NCBI GenBank assembly: GCA_023423935.1
Contig: JAFAEQ010000029.1
Span: 1-64,000, forward strand
Source of the DNA: Pseudomonadota bacterium
GTDB lineage: Bacteria > Pseudomonadota > Gammaproteobacteria > Steroidobacterales > Steroidobacteraceae
DNA: 64,000 nucleotides
Direction of reading: 5' to 3'
Below are positions 1-8,244 of the stretch, in pieces; position 1 is the stretch's first letter, and each line of letters opens with the position of its first letter. The notes beneath the pieces were generated by a model. The model searched no databases, was not told the origin of the DNA, and saw only the letters and a program-made list of their open reading frames with translations. The position numbers were made by a program, and so were the translations under genes.

Positions 1-275
1 AATTGGCGGGTGTCCTGTTCAGTCGTCAGAGAGGCACAGAGTTTTCCCGGTTTCCCACCCCGGCACCGAGGAGGCAAATCGTACCCCTCCTAAATCCGCG
101 AATCCGCGGCCCGGCACCGGGAGGACTCTGGTTCTTGCGTGCGTAGCCCATGAGCGAAGGCTACGAAGTCAGGTCACTTGAGAGAGAACGATTTTCTAGG
201 CAGGTCACCCGGAAAGTTGGTGGGTGTCCAATGTTTGCGGCCATCTCGCCGGAAATAATCAAGCAGACGTCGGAT
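1..275. other. Noncoding left edge
   Basis: No reading frame here has coding character, and the plus-strand frames that continue rightward are antisense to the TPR gene. The stretch is the 3' flank of the minus-strand TPR gene. I see no clear terminator or RNA gene in it. Confidence 0.4.
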
Positions 276-2108
276 TTACATCCGCTTGTCTTGTAATGCG
301 ACCATCTCTTTTTGGGCCAACTTCACCAACGAAGGATCTCCGCCTTTCTCCGCGACGACTCGCTCGAACAGTCGGCGCGCCTTGGACGGCTGCTTCGGCG
401 CCCAATAGATACCTAACTCGAGATTCAGCTTTTGCTTTATCCGAAGCTTGTCAGCCTTCGTCGTGGCCAATTGGGTCGCTCGCTCGTACAACTCCACCGC
501 TCGATCCAGCTTTCCACGTCGGAATTGTATAAGGCCGAAAGTGGCGGTGGGGTAGGGCTCTTTGTATATCGCTGACTGGATACGACTCAGGAAAATCTCT
601 GCATCCGATACCATCCCGAACTCAGCCAAAGCGAATGCCACATTGTTGAAAAGCAGGGATCGCCGCCAGTCATCACGAGGCTTCGCGTTCTCCAACCAGC
701 CCTTCATAGAATTCACGAAGGAAAGAACAGACTCGCGATCATGTTGAACCAAGGCTAAATGAGCAACGAAGTATCCGACCAACCATTGCCGGAGCGGATC
801 CGCGAGGTCTGGACGCGCGAGCAGCGTGTTCGTCAGATCCACCATCTCTCTGATGCGAGCAAGTCTGCGCAATGCGTGAATATGGAACGCATACACGTCT
901 GAGAGCTGATCATCGGTCACCAGAACGTTCGTAGAGTCTCGCGCAATAAGGGGGGCAGTAATAGCAAGGACGTCATCGGGCTTGAGAACCGCTGAGAACG
1001 CCTGAGCAATGTTTCGAGCGGGGAGGAAATAGTCCCTGGGGTCGCCGCCAGTCGCTTTGGTCATCGCATGCTTGAAAGCGCTGAGCGCCTTCTGCTGCTG
1101 GCCACTTCTACCGTAGACAACACCCAAATTATTCCAAACCTCACTCGTGTCTCGGATCGTCGCTTGCCGCTTTAGTGCAGCAACAGCTTCCTCGTACTGA
1201 CCGAGATGCAAGGCGGCACGCGCTAGTCGCGCCCATACGTCCGATTCCGTTTGCTCGAATTGCACAAAATATCGAAGGCTTGGCAGCGCGTCCTCGTCCC
1301 TCCCGTGTCCGTGAGCAACGTCTGCCAGCAGGAGAATTGCATTCACATTCAGGGGGTCAAGTGCCGCGGATCGCTTCAGGGCGCTCAATGCCTTATCGGA
1401 CAAGCCCAACTTCTCGTATGCGATGCCAAGATTTGCGAACAAAGCGGAAGATCCAGGACGATCCTCCGATGCGATTCGAAACGAATGAATAGCCTTCTCA
1501 TACTCTTGATTGAAAAGAGAGAGTGCACCATCAAAAAGCCTGACGGAGAAATCGAGGGGATCTATGTCCACCGCCTTGCGGACATAGCGTGAAGCTGCCT
1601 CAAGATTTGAGTGTCGAACGTGCAATGCAGCTAGTTTGAGATTAGCTTGCGCATCTGTATCGAGGTCCATGGCTTCGAATAACTTCTTAGCCTCTTCTTC
1701 ATTGCCGGTCGAAGCGAGATTATCCCCAAGCCTATGGGCAAAGAAGGCACTGTCTGCCCACTCTGATGCTCGAACGAGAAACTCCGCCTCTTGCGCGCGA
1801 TCACCCGCGGCCGCAGCTAACACGGCCAATCGGTTCAGGAATTTGGGCGATTCAGCAAACCGCTTGAGCTTTCGTTTTTGGGCCTCGAGTTCGAGTCGCA
1901 GCTGAATCTTGCGCTCCTCCTCGAACTTTTCCGCAATAGAGTTCAGCGATACCAGTGACGCCTTTAGCGCGTCGATCTCAGCTATATCAGTTAACGGCGG
2001 AATCAGGAGAGCTAGCGGACCAGCCACATCCTCGCTGAGAACTACTTGCGGACACTGAGGCACAACCGTCAGCTGATCGTTCGCCTTTGGCACATTCACG
2101 GTCAACAT
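276..2108 (-). CDS. TPR-repeat protein, partner of adjacent kinase
   Basis: A 610-residue protein with no signal peptide or membrane segment visible. An N-terminal stretch (about residues 40-90) is Lys/Glu/Arg-rich and probably helical or coiled coil. It is followed by a long run of tetratricopeptide-like helical pairs (about residues 95-340 and again 500-590), with typical spacing of small and aromatic residues such as ALFANLGIAYEKLGLSDKAL and VWNNLGVVYGRSGQQQKAL. TPR arrays are protein-binding scaffolds. The ATG start overlaps the last bases of the upstream kinase gene (shared 2102-2108), so the two are almost certainly co-translated, and the protein may be a substrate or adaptor of that kinase (inference). 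Base composition is visibly less GC-rich than the housekeeping genes, which suggests acquisition. Exact function unknown. Confidence 0.8.
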   Translation of the reverse strand: MLTVNVPKANDQLTVVPQCPQVVLSEDVAGPLALLIPPLTDIAEIDALKASLVSLNSIAEKFEEERKIQLRLELEAQKRKLKRFAESPKFLNRLAVLAAAAGDRAQEAEFLVRASEWADSAFFAHRLGDNLASTGNEEEAKKLFEAMDLDTDAQANLKLAALHVRHSNLEAASRYVRKAVDIDPLDFSVRLFDGALSLFNQEYEKAIHSFRIASEDRPGSSALFANLGIAYEKLGLSDKALSALKRSAALDPLNVNAILLLADVAHGHGRDEDALPSLRYFVQFEQTESDVWARLARAALHLGQYEEAVAALKRQATIRDTSEVWNNLGVVYGRSGQQQKALSAFKHAMTKATGGDPRDYFLPARNIAQAFSAVLKPDDVLAITAPLIARDSTNVLVTDDQLSDVYAFHIHALRRLARIREMVDLTNTLLARPDLADPLRQWLVGYFVAHLALVQHDRESVLSFVNSMKGWLENAKPRDDWRRSLLFNNVAFALAEFGMVSDAEIFLSRIQSAIYKEPYPTATFGLIQFRRGKLDRAVELYERATQLATTKADKLRIKQKLNLELGIYWAPKQPSKARRLFERVVAEKGGDPSLVKLAQKEMVALQDKRM

Positions 2109-3259
2109 AGGAACTTTCCGCCTGCCTTTCCCTTCGCCTTCGCCGCGGCCTTCTCCAATCTCCGTGCTCGCAGCTCCTTAGATTTTTGCAAACGTGCGCT
2201 GTAGATTTCCTGATTCATCAAGACCCGAATAGCTATCCAAATTCGCTGACGGACCCACTGAAGCACCGGCCTGTTCAAGTAATCGAAGCTCGTGAGTCGA
2301 CCTAACACTTCATCCAGCAGTTGGCTTATCCCGGGAGGCACAGAGGAACCAGCCCCGCAAATTGGGACTGCAGTTACGCCGCCCGCGAACTGCTCAATGG
2401 CACGACGCCACTGATTCACTTCCTTATGCTCAGTCGAATGATCAGTAACGACAGAGGCCATTGCAGATAACCTTGTGTCGTAGTTCGGGTTCGCGGCATA
2501 AAGCGCACGGAAAAAGTAGTCGGGATTGAATAGCTCGAAGAGCAAGCAGCCCAATGCATACAGGTCTGTTGATGCCGCGACCAGCCGATTGCCCGCTAGT
2601 CCACATCTAGCCTCCGGAGACGAGTACGGCCAAGCACCTACTTGGCCGCCGTAGCTGGGTAGCACGTACTTAGAGTCGAACCGAGCGGCTGTGCCAAGAT
2701 CGATTGCTACGACCACTCTCCTGCCGCTGGCATCAACGATAGCCCTCAGGTTGTCTGCCTTCAGATCTCGATGGAAAACACCATGTCTATGAAGAGCCTC
2801 CACCGAGAGTACCATTTCGTTGAAAAGTTTCAGCTTATCGACAGCGTCGTCAGTCTTACCCAAGAAATAGTCGTCTACATCTGATTCGATCCATTGAACA
2901 GCAAAATACTGGCAAGGGATCACGATTCCGGCGCTACCCGGCACTGTAAGGTTGTACGCGGCAATTCCTTTCTCCAGTTGCAAGCACCGGTCTACATTCA
3001 TAAGCCCTTGAAGTATTGAGCACTCCCTTTGGAATGCTGCCAACCGGTATTGATCCATGAGCTGAGCGGGGTCGAAAAACTTCAGCGCGACTGGCCGGCC
3101 CTCGACCGTGTCATCTGCGCGAAAGACAAGCGAAAAGAAGCCTCGCTTTCCTGATGTGGTGCTCCAATTCACCACCTTCAAGTTAGCATACCTGCCCTCC
3201 AGTGATGGGAGACCTTCAAGAGTGTCGACCAACAGTTGACTTGTAGGGTGGAGAGGCAT
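2102..3259 (-). CDS. Serine/threonine protein kinase (Hanks-type)
   Basis: A cytoplasmic protein kinase domain fills residues about 20-300. The VALK lysine is near residue 60, the catalytic loop HRDLKADN near 163-170, a DLG metal-binding motif replaces the usual DFG near 187-189, and an SPEA version of the APE motif follows. All residues needed for phosphotransfer appear present. No transmembrane helix or extracellular sensor is seen; the C terminus is short and basic (KAAAKAKGKAGGK). The ATG at 3259 is used here; a TTG at 3304 would add 15 residues, and neither has a convincing ribosome-binding site. The stop overlaps the start of the TPR gene, forming a two-gene unit. Such kinase plus TPR pairs occur in signalling and in some conflict islands, but nothing here fixes the role. 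Confidence 0.85.
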   Translation of the reverse strand: MPLHPTSQLLVDTLEGLPSLEGRYANLKVVNWSTTSGKRGFFSLVFRADDTVEGRPVALKFFDPAQLMDQYRLAAFQRECSILQGLMNVDRCLQLEKGIAAYNLTVPGSAGIVIPCQYFAVQWIESDVDDYFLGKTDDAVDKLKLFNEMVLSVEALHRHGVFHRDLKADNLRAIVDASGRRVVVAIDLGTAARFDSKYVLPSYGGQVGAWPYSSPEARCGLAGNRLVAASTDLYALGCLLFELFNPDYFFRALYAANPNYDTRLSAMASVVTDHSTEHKEVNQWRRAIEQFAGGVTAVPICGAGSSVPPGISQLLDEVLGRLTSFDYLNRPVLQWVRQRIWIAIRVLMNQEIYSARLQKSKELRARRLEKAAAKAKGKAGGKFLC

Positions 3260-3400
3260 GGCTTGTGAGGATGATCGGTACGTCAGTTGCACCAGCGTTA
3301 GCAACCTCTAGGGGGATCTCAGAATCGAATAATCTCTGTCGTTAGCACATCTAGAAAGCAAGTTTCACGTGCCAGCCGAGACGGGGATTCACTTTCATAA

Positions 3401-3431
3401 AAAAAGCCCCGCTACATCGGCGGGGCTTTCA
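3401..3431 (-). terminator. Rho-independent terminator, minus strand
   Basis: Arms GCCCCGC and GCGGGGC enclose a short loop and are followed on the minus strand by seven T residues. No protein gene ends immediately upstream: NrdJb stops about 600 bp away at 4020. It may terminate a long nrdJ 3' UTR or a small RNA arising from about 3430-3600. Confidence 0.75.
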
Positions 3432-3842
3432 GTCGGCCAGGTTAGTCCCCATCGTGCCGGTCAAACAGAATCCGTGTTCAGCAGATGAGCGTGACTTTAT
3501 TCCGTCGCTGTCGTTCGTCTGTCTTTGGTCACGCGCTCATCTCATCATCAACTCTTATTCGTGTCGCATTCTGCGAATGCGATCGCGGTTTCGAGGTGCT
3601 AGGTTCTAGGCGCTAGGCTCCAGGGCGGAAAAAGTCGAGTCGACTTCAGATTCGAACTCCGCGTCACTTTGGCGAGTTGCGAATCGCGTGTCGCCGAAGG
3701 TTCTGGCGATCTCGACTTCGAGCTCGGGCTCATGCCGGTGCAGAAATGATGGTGGCGCCTGGTGGCGGCGCAGTGTTGCAGGTGTACGGCCCCAGCCTGC
3801 TTTTCCCCATCGTGTGTTCATGGTGTCAGTGACCTTTCAGCA

Positions 3843-3919
3843 TTGTTCGGCTAAAGCCGAACCCACAGGGAGAAAACACCCAGCTTCGCGGTTGTTCGGC
3901 TAAAGCCGAACCCACAGGG
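3843..3919. repeat. Two REP-type palindromes
   Basis: Two copies of the half-element TGTTCGGCTAAAGCCGAACC followed by CACAGGG occur about 50 bp apart. The core TTCGGCT/AGCCGAA is a perfect palindrome. The same element recurs many times between 7.4 and 13.4 kb and near 17, 24.5, 27.1 and 52.4 kb, always outside genes. Confidence 0.85.
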
Positions 3920-3979
3920 TCGAACCCGCAACAGAGCTCCAGGCCGAATCCACAGGGAGCAACCCACAGAGGAGCATGG

Positions 3980-3999
3980 ATCCCGGCCTTCGCCGGGAT
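3980..3999. repeat. Dispersed palindrome, ATCCCGGC...GCCGGGAT type
   Basis: Arms ATCCCGGC and GCCGGGAT form a perfect stem, extended by outer GCAT/ATGC arms, followed by GACGATG. This resembles the ATCCCGGCCTTCGCCGGGAT palindromes dispersed in many proteobacterial genomes. A related sequence sits near 14,792-14,820. Confidence 0.6.
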
Positions 4000-4019
4000 G
4001 ACGATGCTTGGCGCAATCG

Positions 4020-4727
4020 TCAGCCGCATTTCGAGTCGCCGCAGTTCAAGCACGTCATGCAGCCGTCCATCATGATGACGGCGGCGGTGCTGCATTTCGC
4101 GCAGAGCTGGGCGCCGTCGGGGAAGTGGCTCTTGCTGAAGGCGTCGACTTGTTTGTTCTTCGCCTCGAACTCGGCCTTCTTCTCTTCGATGAGCTTCTTG
4201 CGATCCTCGTCGAGCTCGGGCTTCTTGAGCAGGCCGATCATCTGCAGGTGCTTTTCGATCACGTAGCCGAGCTCGGCGATGATCGAGGGCATGAACTTGC
4301 CGCCCGCCTGCCAGTAGCCGCCGCGCGGATCGAAGACGGCTTTCAGCTCTTCGACCAGGAACGTGACGTCGCCGCCTTTGCGGAACACGGCCGAGATGAT
4401 TCGGGTGAGTGCGACGATCCACTGGAAGTGATCCAGGTTCTTGGAGTTGATGAAGATCTCGAACGGACGACGCTGTTCGTGCGGCGTGCCTTCATTCAGC
4501 ACGATGTCGTTGATGGTCACGTACATGGCGTGATCCGACACCGGCGTTTTGATCTTGTACGTCGAGCCGATGAGCATGTCGGGACGCTCGAGCTTCTCGT
4601 GCATCCAGACGACGTTCGCTTCCTTGCGCGGCTCTTCCTTCGCAGCCGCAGCCTTCGCGGCCGCAGCTTTGTCTTCGGGCTTCTCGACGCGGTATTTGGA
4701 AATTTTCTTGTCAATCTTGATGGACAT
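4020..4727 (-). CDS. nrdJb: NrdJb: small component of B12-dependent ribonucleotide reductase
   Basis: A 235-residue protein matching the split class II ribonucleotide reductase small component (TSCPD domain) known from Pseudomonas. An Ala/Lys-rich linker near residues 15-35 precedes a conserved block from about 40 (VVWMHEKLERPDMLIGSTYKIK) to 150, then a charged helical linker. The C-terminal Cys-rich tail (CAKC near 207-210, CMTC near 221-224 and a terminal CG) is the kind of flexible thiol arm that re-reduces the active-site disulfide. The ATG at 4727 was chosen because GGGAG lies about 8 bases upstream; a longer frame reaches 4775 but reads through that site. It lies 127 bp downstream of nrdJa on the same strand and probably shares its transcript. 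Confidence 0.9.
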   Translation of the reverse strand: MSIKIDKKISKYRVEKPEDKAAAAKAAAAKEEPRKEANVVWMHEKLERPDMLIGSTYKIKTPVSDHAMYVTINDIVLNEGTPHEQRRPFEIFINSKNLDHFQWIVALTRIISAVFRKGGDVTFLVEELKAVFDPRGGYWQAGGKFMPSIIAELGYVIEKHLQMIGLLKKPELDEDRKKLIEEKKAEFEAKNKQVDAFSKSHFPDGAQLCAKCSTAAVIMMDGCMTCLNCGDSKCG

Positions 4728-4775
4728 GTGTGTTGCTCCCGCGACGCTCCGCGTCGCTCGCAGTTGGTCAGCCAA

Positions 4776-4854
4776 CTAGTCTGCTAGTCCGCTAGCCAGA
4801 GTATTTTTTCTGGCTAGTTGCTAGTGGCTAGTCTGCTAGCACCTCGGCAAGTTC
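4776..4854. repeat. Octamer-spaced ctag repeats with hairpin between nrdJa and nrdJb
   Basis: CTAG motifs recur at about 8-base spacing, and a perfect 9-bp inverted repeat (CTAGCCAGA at 4792-4800, TCTGGCTAG at 4809-4817) encloses a T-rich loop. The same octamer repeat follows rpoD, hsp20-upstream and other genes. It may adjust the stoichiometry of the two reductase subunits (inference). Confidence 0.75.
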
Positions 4855-7017
4855 TCAGAACTTGCCGTAATAACCCTCTTTCAGTGCGTCAAAAAGATTC
4901 GCGGCGGTGTGTTTTTCGCCGTCGTATTCGATCTCTTCGTCGCCTTTCACTTTCACTTCGGTGCCGTCTTCGAGGGTGAAGACATACGTGGTGTTCTTCA
5001 GGTCTTCCTCTTTCACGAGCACGCCCTGGAACGCTTCGGGATTGAAGCGGAAGGTGGTGCAGCCTTTGAGGCCTTGCTCGTAGGCGTAGAGGTAGATGTC
5101 CTTGAAGTCTTCGTAGTCGTAATCCGTCGGGACGTTCGCGGTCTTGGAGATCGAGGAGTCGATCCAGATCTGCGAGGCGGCCTGAATGTCGACGTGTTCG
5201 CGCGGGGTGATGTCGTCAGCTGTCGTGAAGTACTCCGGCAGCTTCTCGGCAGCGTTGGTCGCCATGTCCGATTTACTGTGGGGCATCGCGCGCGGATTCA
5301 CCAGATGGCGATAGGCGAGCAGCTCGAACGAGAAGACGTCGATCTTCTCTTTCGACTTCTTGCCTTCGCGAATCACGTTGCGGAAATAGTGATGCGCGAA
5401 GGAAGGCTCGATGCCGTTCGACGCATTGTTCGCCAGCGACAGCGAGATCGTGCCGGTCGGGGCGATCGAGCTGTGATGCGTGAAGCGTGCGCCGACCTCG
5501 GCGAGCTCATCGACGAGCTCAGGCGCCGCTTCGGCGACGCGCTGCATGTAGCGGCTGTATTTCGCGTGCAGTGTGCGGCCCGGCACTTTCTGGCCGATGC
5601 GCCAGCCGTCCTTCGCCATCTCGGGACGCTTGCGCAGCATCTCGGGGGTGACTTCGAACTCTTCGAGCATGATCGGCGCAGGACCCTTCTCGCGCGCGAG
5701 ATCGAGGCCCGCTTCCCAACCGGCGATCGCCATTTCGCGCGACACGTTCTGGGTGAACGCGACGGATTTCTTGGAGCCGTACTTCATGCACAGCATCGTG
5801 ATCGCGGAGCCCAGGCCCAGAAAGCCCATGCCGTGACGACGCTTGCGCAGGATCTCATCGCGCTGCTGGCCGAGCGGCAGGCCGTTGATCTCGACCACGT
5901 TGTCGAGCATGCGCGTGAACACCTTCACGACTTTGCGGAACTCTTCCCAATCGAAGCGCGCATCTTCGGTGAACGGATCGACGACGAAGCGCGTGAGATT
6001 GATCGAGCCGAGCAGACACGAGCCGTACGGCGGCAGCGGCTGCTCGCCGCAGGGATTGGTCGCGCGAATGGTCTCGCACCACCAGTTGTTGTTCATCTCG
6101 TTCACGCGATCGATGAGCACGAAGCCCGGCTCAGCGAAGTCGTAGGTGGAGGTCATGATCACGTCCCACACGCGGCGGGCCGGAACCGTCTTATAGATAC
6201 GGCAGCACACCAGGCCCGATTCGTTCGTGACGTAGGAGGCCGTGGTGGGCCATTCGCGCCACACGAACTTGCTGGAATCGGTGATATCGAGGCCTTCGGC
6301 TTCGCATTCTTTCTTGGTGACCGGGAAGGCGAGCCTCCATTCCTTGTCGGCCTTCACCGCGTTCATGAATTCGTCGGTGATGAGGAGCGACAGGTTGAAC
6401 TGACGCAGGCGCCCCGCTTCGCGCTTGGCGCGAATGAACTCGAGCACATCGGGATGACCGACATCGAACGTGCCCATCTGTGCGCCGCGGCGACCGCCCG
6501 CCGAGGACACGGTGAAGCACATCTTGTCGTAGATATCCATGAACGACAGCGGACCGGAGGTGTATGCGCCGGCACCCGACACGTACGCACCGCGCGGACG
6601 CATCGTGGAGAATTCATAGCCGATACCGCAGCCGGCCTTCAGCGTGAGCCCTGCTTCATGGACCTTCGCGAGGATGTCGTCCATCGAATCGGTGATCGTG
6701 CCGGAGACGGTGCAGTTGATCGTCGAGGTGGCAGGCTTGTGCTCCTGCGCGCCGGCATTCGAGGTGATGCGACCGGCTGGAATGCAGCCTTTGCGCAGCG
6801 CCCACAGAAACTTCTCGTACCATTCGGTGCGCACGTCCTCGCGCTCCACATCGGCGAGCGCACGAGCGACGCGCTGATAGGTCTCGTCCATGGTGCGATC
6901 AACCGGCGTGCCGTCTTTGGCGGTCAGCCGATACTTCTTTTCCCAAATATCGAGGGAGGCCTCCTGAAATGGGATGCTGTTGACGTCCATAGGCTCAAGC
7001 TTGATTGCGGTCTTCAT
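4855..7017 (-). CDS. nrdJa: NrdJa: adenosylcobalamin-dependent ribonucleoside-diphosphate reductase
   Basis: The 720-residue catalytic subunit of class II ribonucleotide reductase, which makes deoxyribonucleotides independently of oxygen using adenosylcobalamin. Visible hallmarks are NCTVSGTITDS near residue 102 (first redox Cys), KAGCGIGYEFSTMRPRGA, the radical-site cluster ATNPCGEQPLPPYGSCLLGS near 320 containing the N-x-C-x-E triad, and APTGTISLSLANNASNGIEPS near 520 for phosphate binding. Length fits the NrdJa half of the split enzyme; the redox tail is supplied by NrdJb downstream. The start is the ATG at 7017. NrdR-box-like palindromes lie about 195 and 370 bp upstream. The opposite strand carries a 777-codon open frame, a codon-bias artefact. 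Confidence 0.95.
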   Translation of the reverse strand: MKTAIKLEPMDVNSIPFQEASLDIWEKKYRLTAKDGTPVDRTMDETYQRVARALADVEREDVRTEWYEKFLWALRKGCIPAGRITSNAGAQEHKPATSTINCTVSGTITDSMDDILAKVHEAGLTLKAGCGIGYEFSTMRPRGAYVSGAGAYTSGPLSFMDIYDKMCFTVSSAGGRRGAQMGTFDVGHPDVLEFIRAKREAGRLRQFNLSLLITDEFMNAVKADKEWRLAFPVTKKECEAEGLDITDSSKFVWREWPTTASYVTNESGLVCCRIYKTVPARRVWDVIMTSTYDFAEPGFVLIDRVNEMNNNWWCETIRATNPCGEQPLPPYGSCLLGSINLTRFVVDPFTEDARFDWEEFRKVVKVFTRMLDNVVEINGLPLGQQRDEILRKRRHGMGFLGLGSAITMLCMKYGSKKSVAFTQNVSREMAIAGWEAGLDLAREKGPAPIMLEEFEVTPEMLRKRPEMAKDGWRIGQKVPGRTLHAKYSRYMQRVAEAAPELVDELAEVGARFTHHSSIAPTGTISLSLANNASNGIEPSFAHHYFRNVIREGKKSKEKIDVFSFELLAYRHLVNPRAMPHSKSDMATNAAEKLPEYFTTADDITPREHVDIQAASQIWIDSSISKTANVPTDYDYEDFKDIYLYAYEQGLKGCTTFRFNPEAFQGVLVKEEDLKNTTYVFTLEDGTEVKVKGDEEIEYDGEKHTAANLFDALKEGYYGKF

Positions 7018-7210
7018 GCCGGTATGACACTCCCCGTAGGCGGGCGGGAAACCCGTACTGATCCATCTGCTCGTGCATCGCTCGTCGTTTCTCGGGCGGG
7101 TGGCGACGCTGCGAACAGTCCTTCTTCTGCACGATGCCGGGCTCCGGTGCGTCGGTGGGGGCCTATCTCTCTACTAGTCCGCAGAGCAGGAACCGCGCGA
7201 AAACGTGAAC

Positions 7211-7226
7211 CACAACATCTTGTGTC
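7211..7226. promoter_or_regulatory. NrdR-box-like site upstream of nrdJa
   Basis: The sequence CCACAACATCTTGTGT matches the conserved positions of the NrdR box (acaCwAtATaTwGtgt), including CAA/TTG arms and the central AT. NrdR represses ribonucleotide reductase genes, and the only such gene nearby is nrdJa, starting 194 bp away. Boxes are normally paired about 1.5 turns apart; no close second copy is seen. Confidence 0.5.
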
Positions 7227-7384
7227 AGGGCAGGGAATCTAGTCCGCTGTCATGAAGCCGTCAAGAAAACATTCCAGATTCTGTCGTACCGAAAATTATA
7301 GTTCTGATAAACACTTACCGTACTTTGCGGTGAAATTTGGATTTGCAAGCGTCTCGAATCGACCGCACCGCAACGCCTGGAGCA

Positions 7385-7400
7385 TCACAAGATCTTGTGG
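7385..7400. promoter_or_regulatory. Second NrdR-box-like palindrome
   Basis: TCACAAGATCTTGTGG contains a perfect 14-bp palindrome CACAAGATCTTGTG and again fits the NrdR consensus core. It is 174 bp from the first site, farther than the usual pair spacing, so cooperative binding would need looping. It may be coincidental. Confidence 0.35.
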
Positions 7401-7467
7401 CCCGCCCAATCTGCACAACGAAACCACACCCAGCCCACAGGTCATGCACCGGTTGTCCACAGCTAGG

Positions 7468-8070
7468 TCCTCGCGGCAGCGCCCTCACCTGTGGGTCCGG
7501 CTTCAGCCGGACAAATTTTGCTGTTCGGCTAAAGCCGAACCCACAGCGCTGTGTACCCACAGCCGGAAGTCTTTCAATTCCGACCTCGGGCTAGCGACTA
7601 GCAGACTAGTTGGCCAGATCCTCGCGCAGCGCGCCCTCCCCTGTGGGTCCGGCTTCAGCCGGACAAATTTTGCTGTTCGGCTAAAGCCGAACCCACAGCG
7701 CTGAACCTACGGCGGGGAAGTCTTTCAATTCCGACCTCGGGCTAGCGGACTAGCAGACTAGTTGGCCAGATCCTCGCGCTGCGGCCTCTCCTGTGGGTCC
7801 GGCTTCAGCCGGACAAATTTTGCTGTTCGGCTAAAGCCAGGCTAAAGCCGAACCCACAGTGCTGAACCTACGGCGGGGAAGTCTTCCAACTCCGACCTCT
7901 GGCTAGCGGGCTAGCCGACTAGCAGACTAGTTGGCCAGATCCTCGCGCAGCGCCCTCACCTGTGCTGTGTACCCACAGCCGGAAGTCTTCCAACTCCGAC
8001 CTCTGGCTAGCGGGCTAGCGACCAGCAGACTAGTTGGCCCGCTCCTCGCGGCAGCGCTCTCCTGTGGGTC
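7468..8070. repeat. Tandem array of composite REP + octamer-repeat units
   Basis: Units beginning tcctcgcg start at 7468, 7619, 7771, 7940 and 8043, giving lengths of about 151, 152, 169 and 103 bp plus a partial copy. Each full unit contains two facing palindromes (GTCCGGCTTCAGCCGGAC, then TTCGGCTAAAGCCGAA bounded by ccacag) and ends with gactagcagactagttggcc-type octamer repeats. The third unit has an extra half-palindrome and the fourth has lost its palindromes. The copies are near-identical, so the array is recent. Confidence 0.9.
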
Positions 8071-8244
8071 TTTGCCGTTCTCGCCGTAGGCGACGAAGAC
8101 TCCGCAATCTTCGTTCTGAACCCCGCTTGAAACCGCAACGGGCGACGCCAATGTCCGCTTGCGCATCGCTGCGGATAACGCTCGCGCAGCGGATGGCTGA
8201 TCTGAAATCACCCTGACAAGTGAAGGTCCATCGAGGAGGTCAAC

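Larger units (their letters stand above)
3305..4019. other. Intergenic region with hairpins and REP copies
   Basis: No convincing gene. Reading leftward on the minus strand, the interval holds a 7-bp perfect hairpin near 3566-3582, a long imperfect hairpin whose arms lie near 3484-3495 and 3527-3541, and a strong minus-strand terminator at 3401-3431. It also carries heptamer-spaced ctag repeats near 3596-3623, two REP-type palindromes (3843-3919) and a dispersed palindrome at 3980-3999. A 71-codon minus-strand frame at 3606-3821 lacks family resemblance. Confidence 0.5.
7018..8244. other. 1.2-kb noncoding region upstream of nrdJa and hsp20
   Basis: Divergent control region. The nrdJa-proximal part (7018-7460) holds two NrdR-box-like sites and otherwise unremarkable DNA. 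From 7468 to about 8070 it is a tandem array of REP palindromes joined to octamer repeats. The open frames here are short and repeat-derived. Confidence 0.7.

Noticed and set aside
3606..3821. 71-codon minus-strand frame
   Set aside because: No start signal, composition like noncoding DNA, and no similarity recognised; it lies among repeats and hairpins.
4909..7242. 777-codon plus-strand frame opposite nrdJa
   Set aside because: It is a shadow of the biased codon use of nrdJa: no ribosome-binding site, no family resemblance, and the antisense gene has all the class II reductase motifs.
7018..7250. Cobalamin riboswitch upstream of the B12-dependent reductase
   Set aside because: I searched the leader for the B12-box and the conserved core and saw neither; the reductase only uses the cofactor.
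7468..8070. Possible CRISPR array
   Set aside because: The units are about 150 bp with palindromes and no unique spacers between short constant repeats; no cas gene is near.
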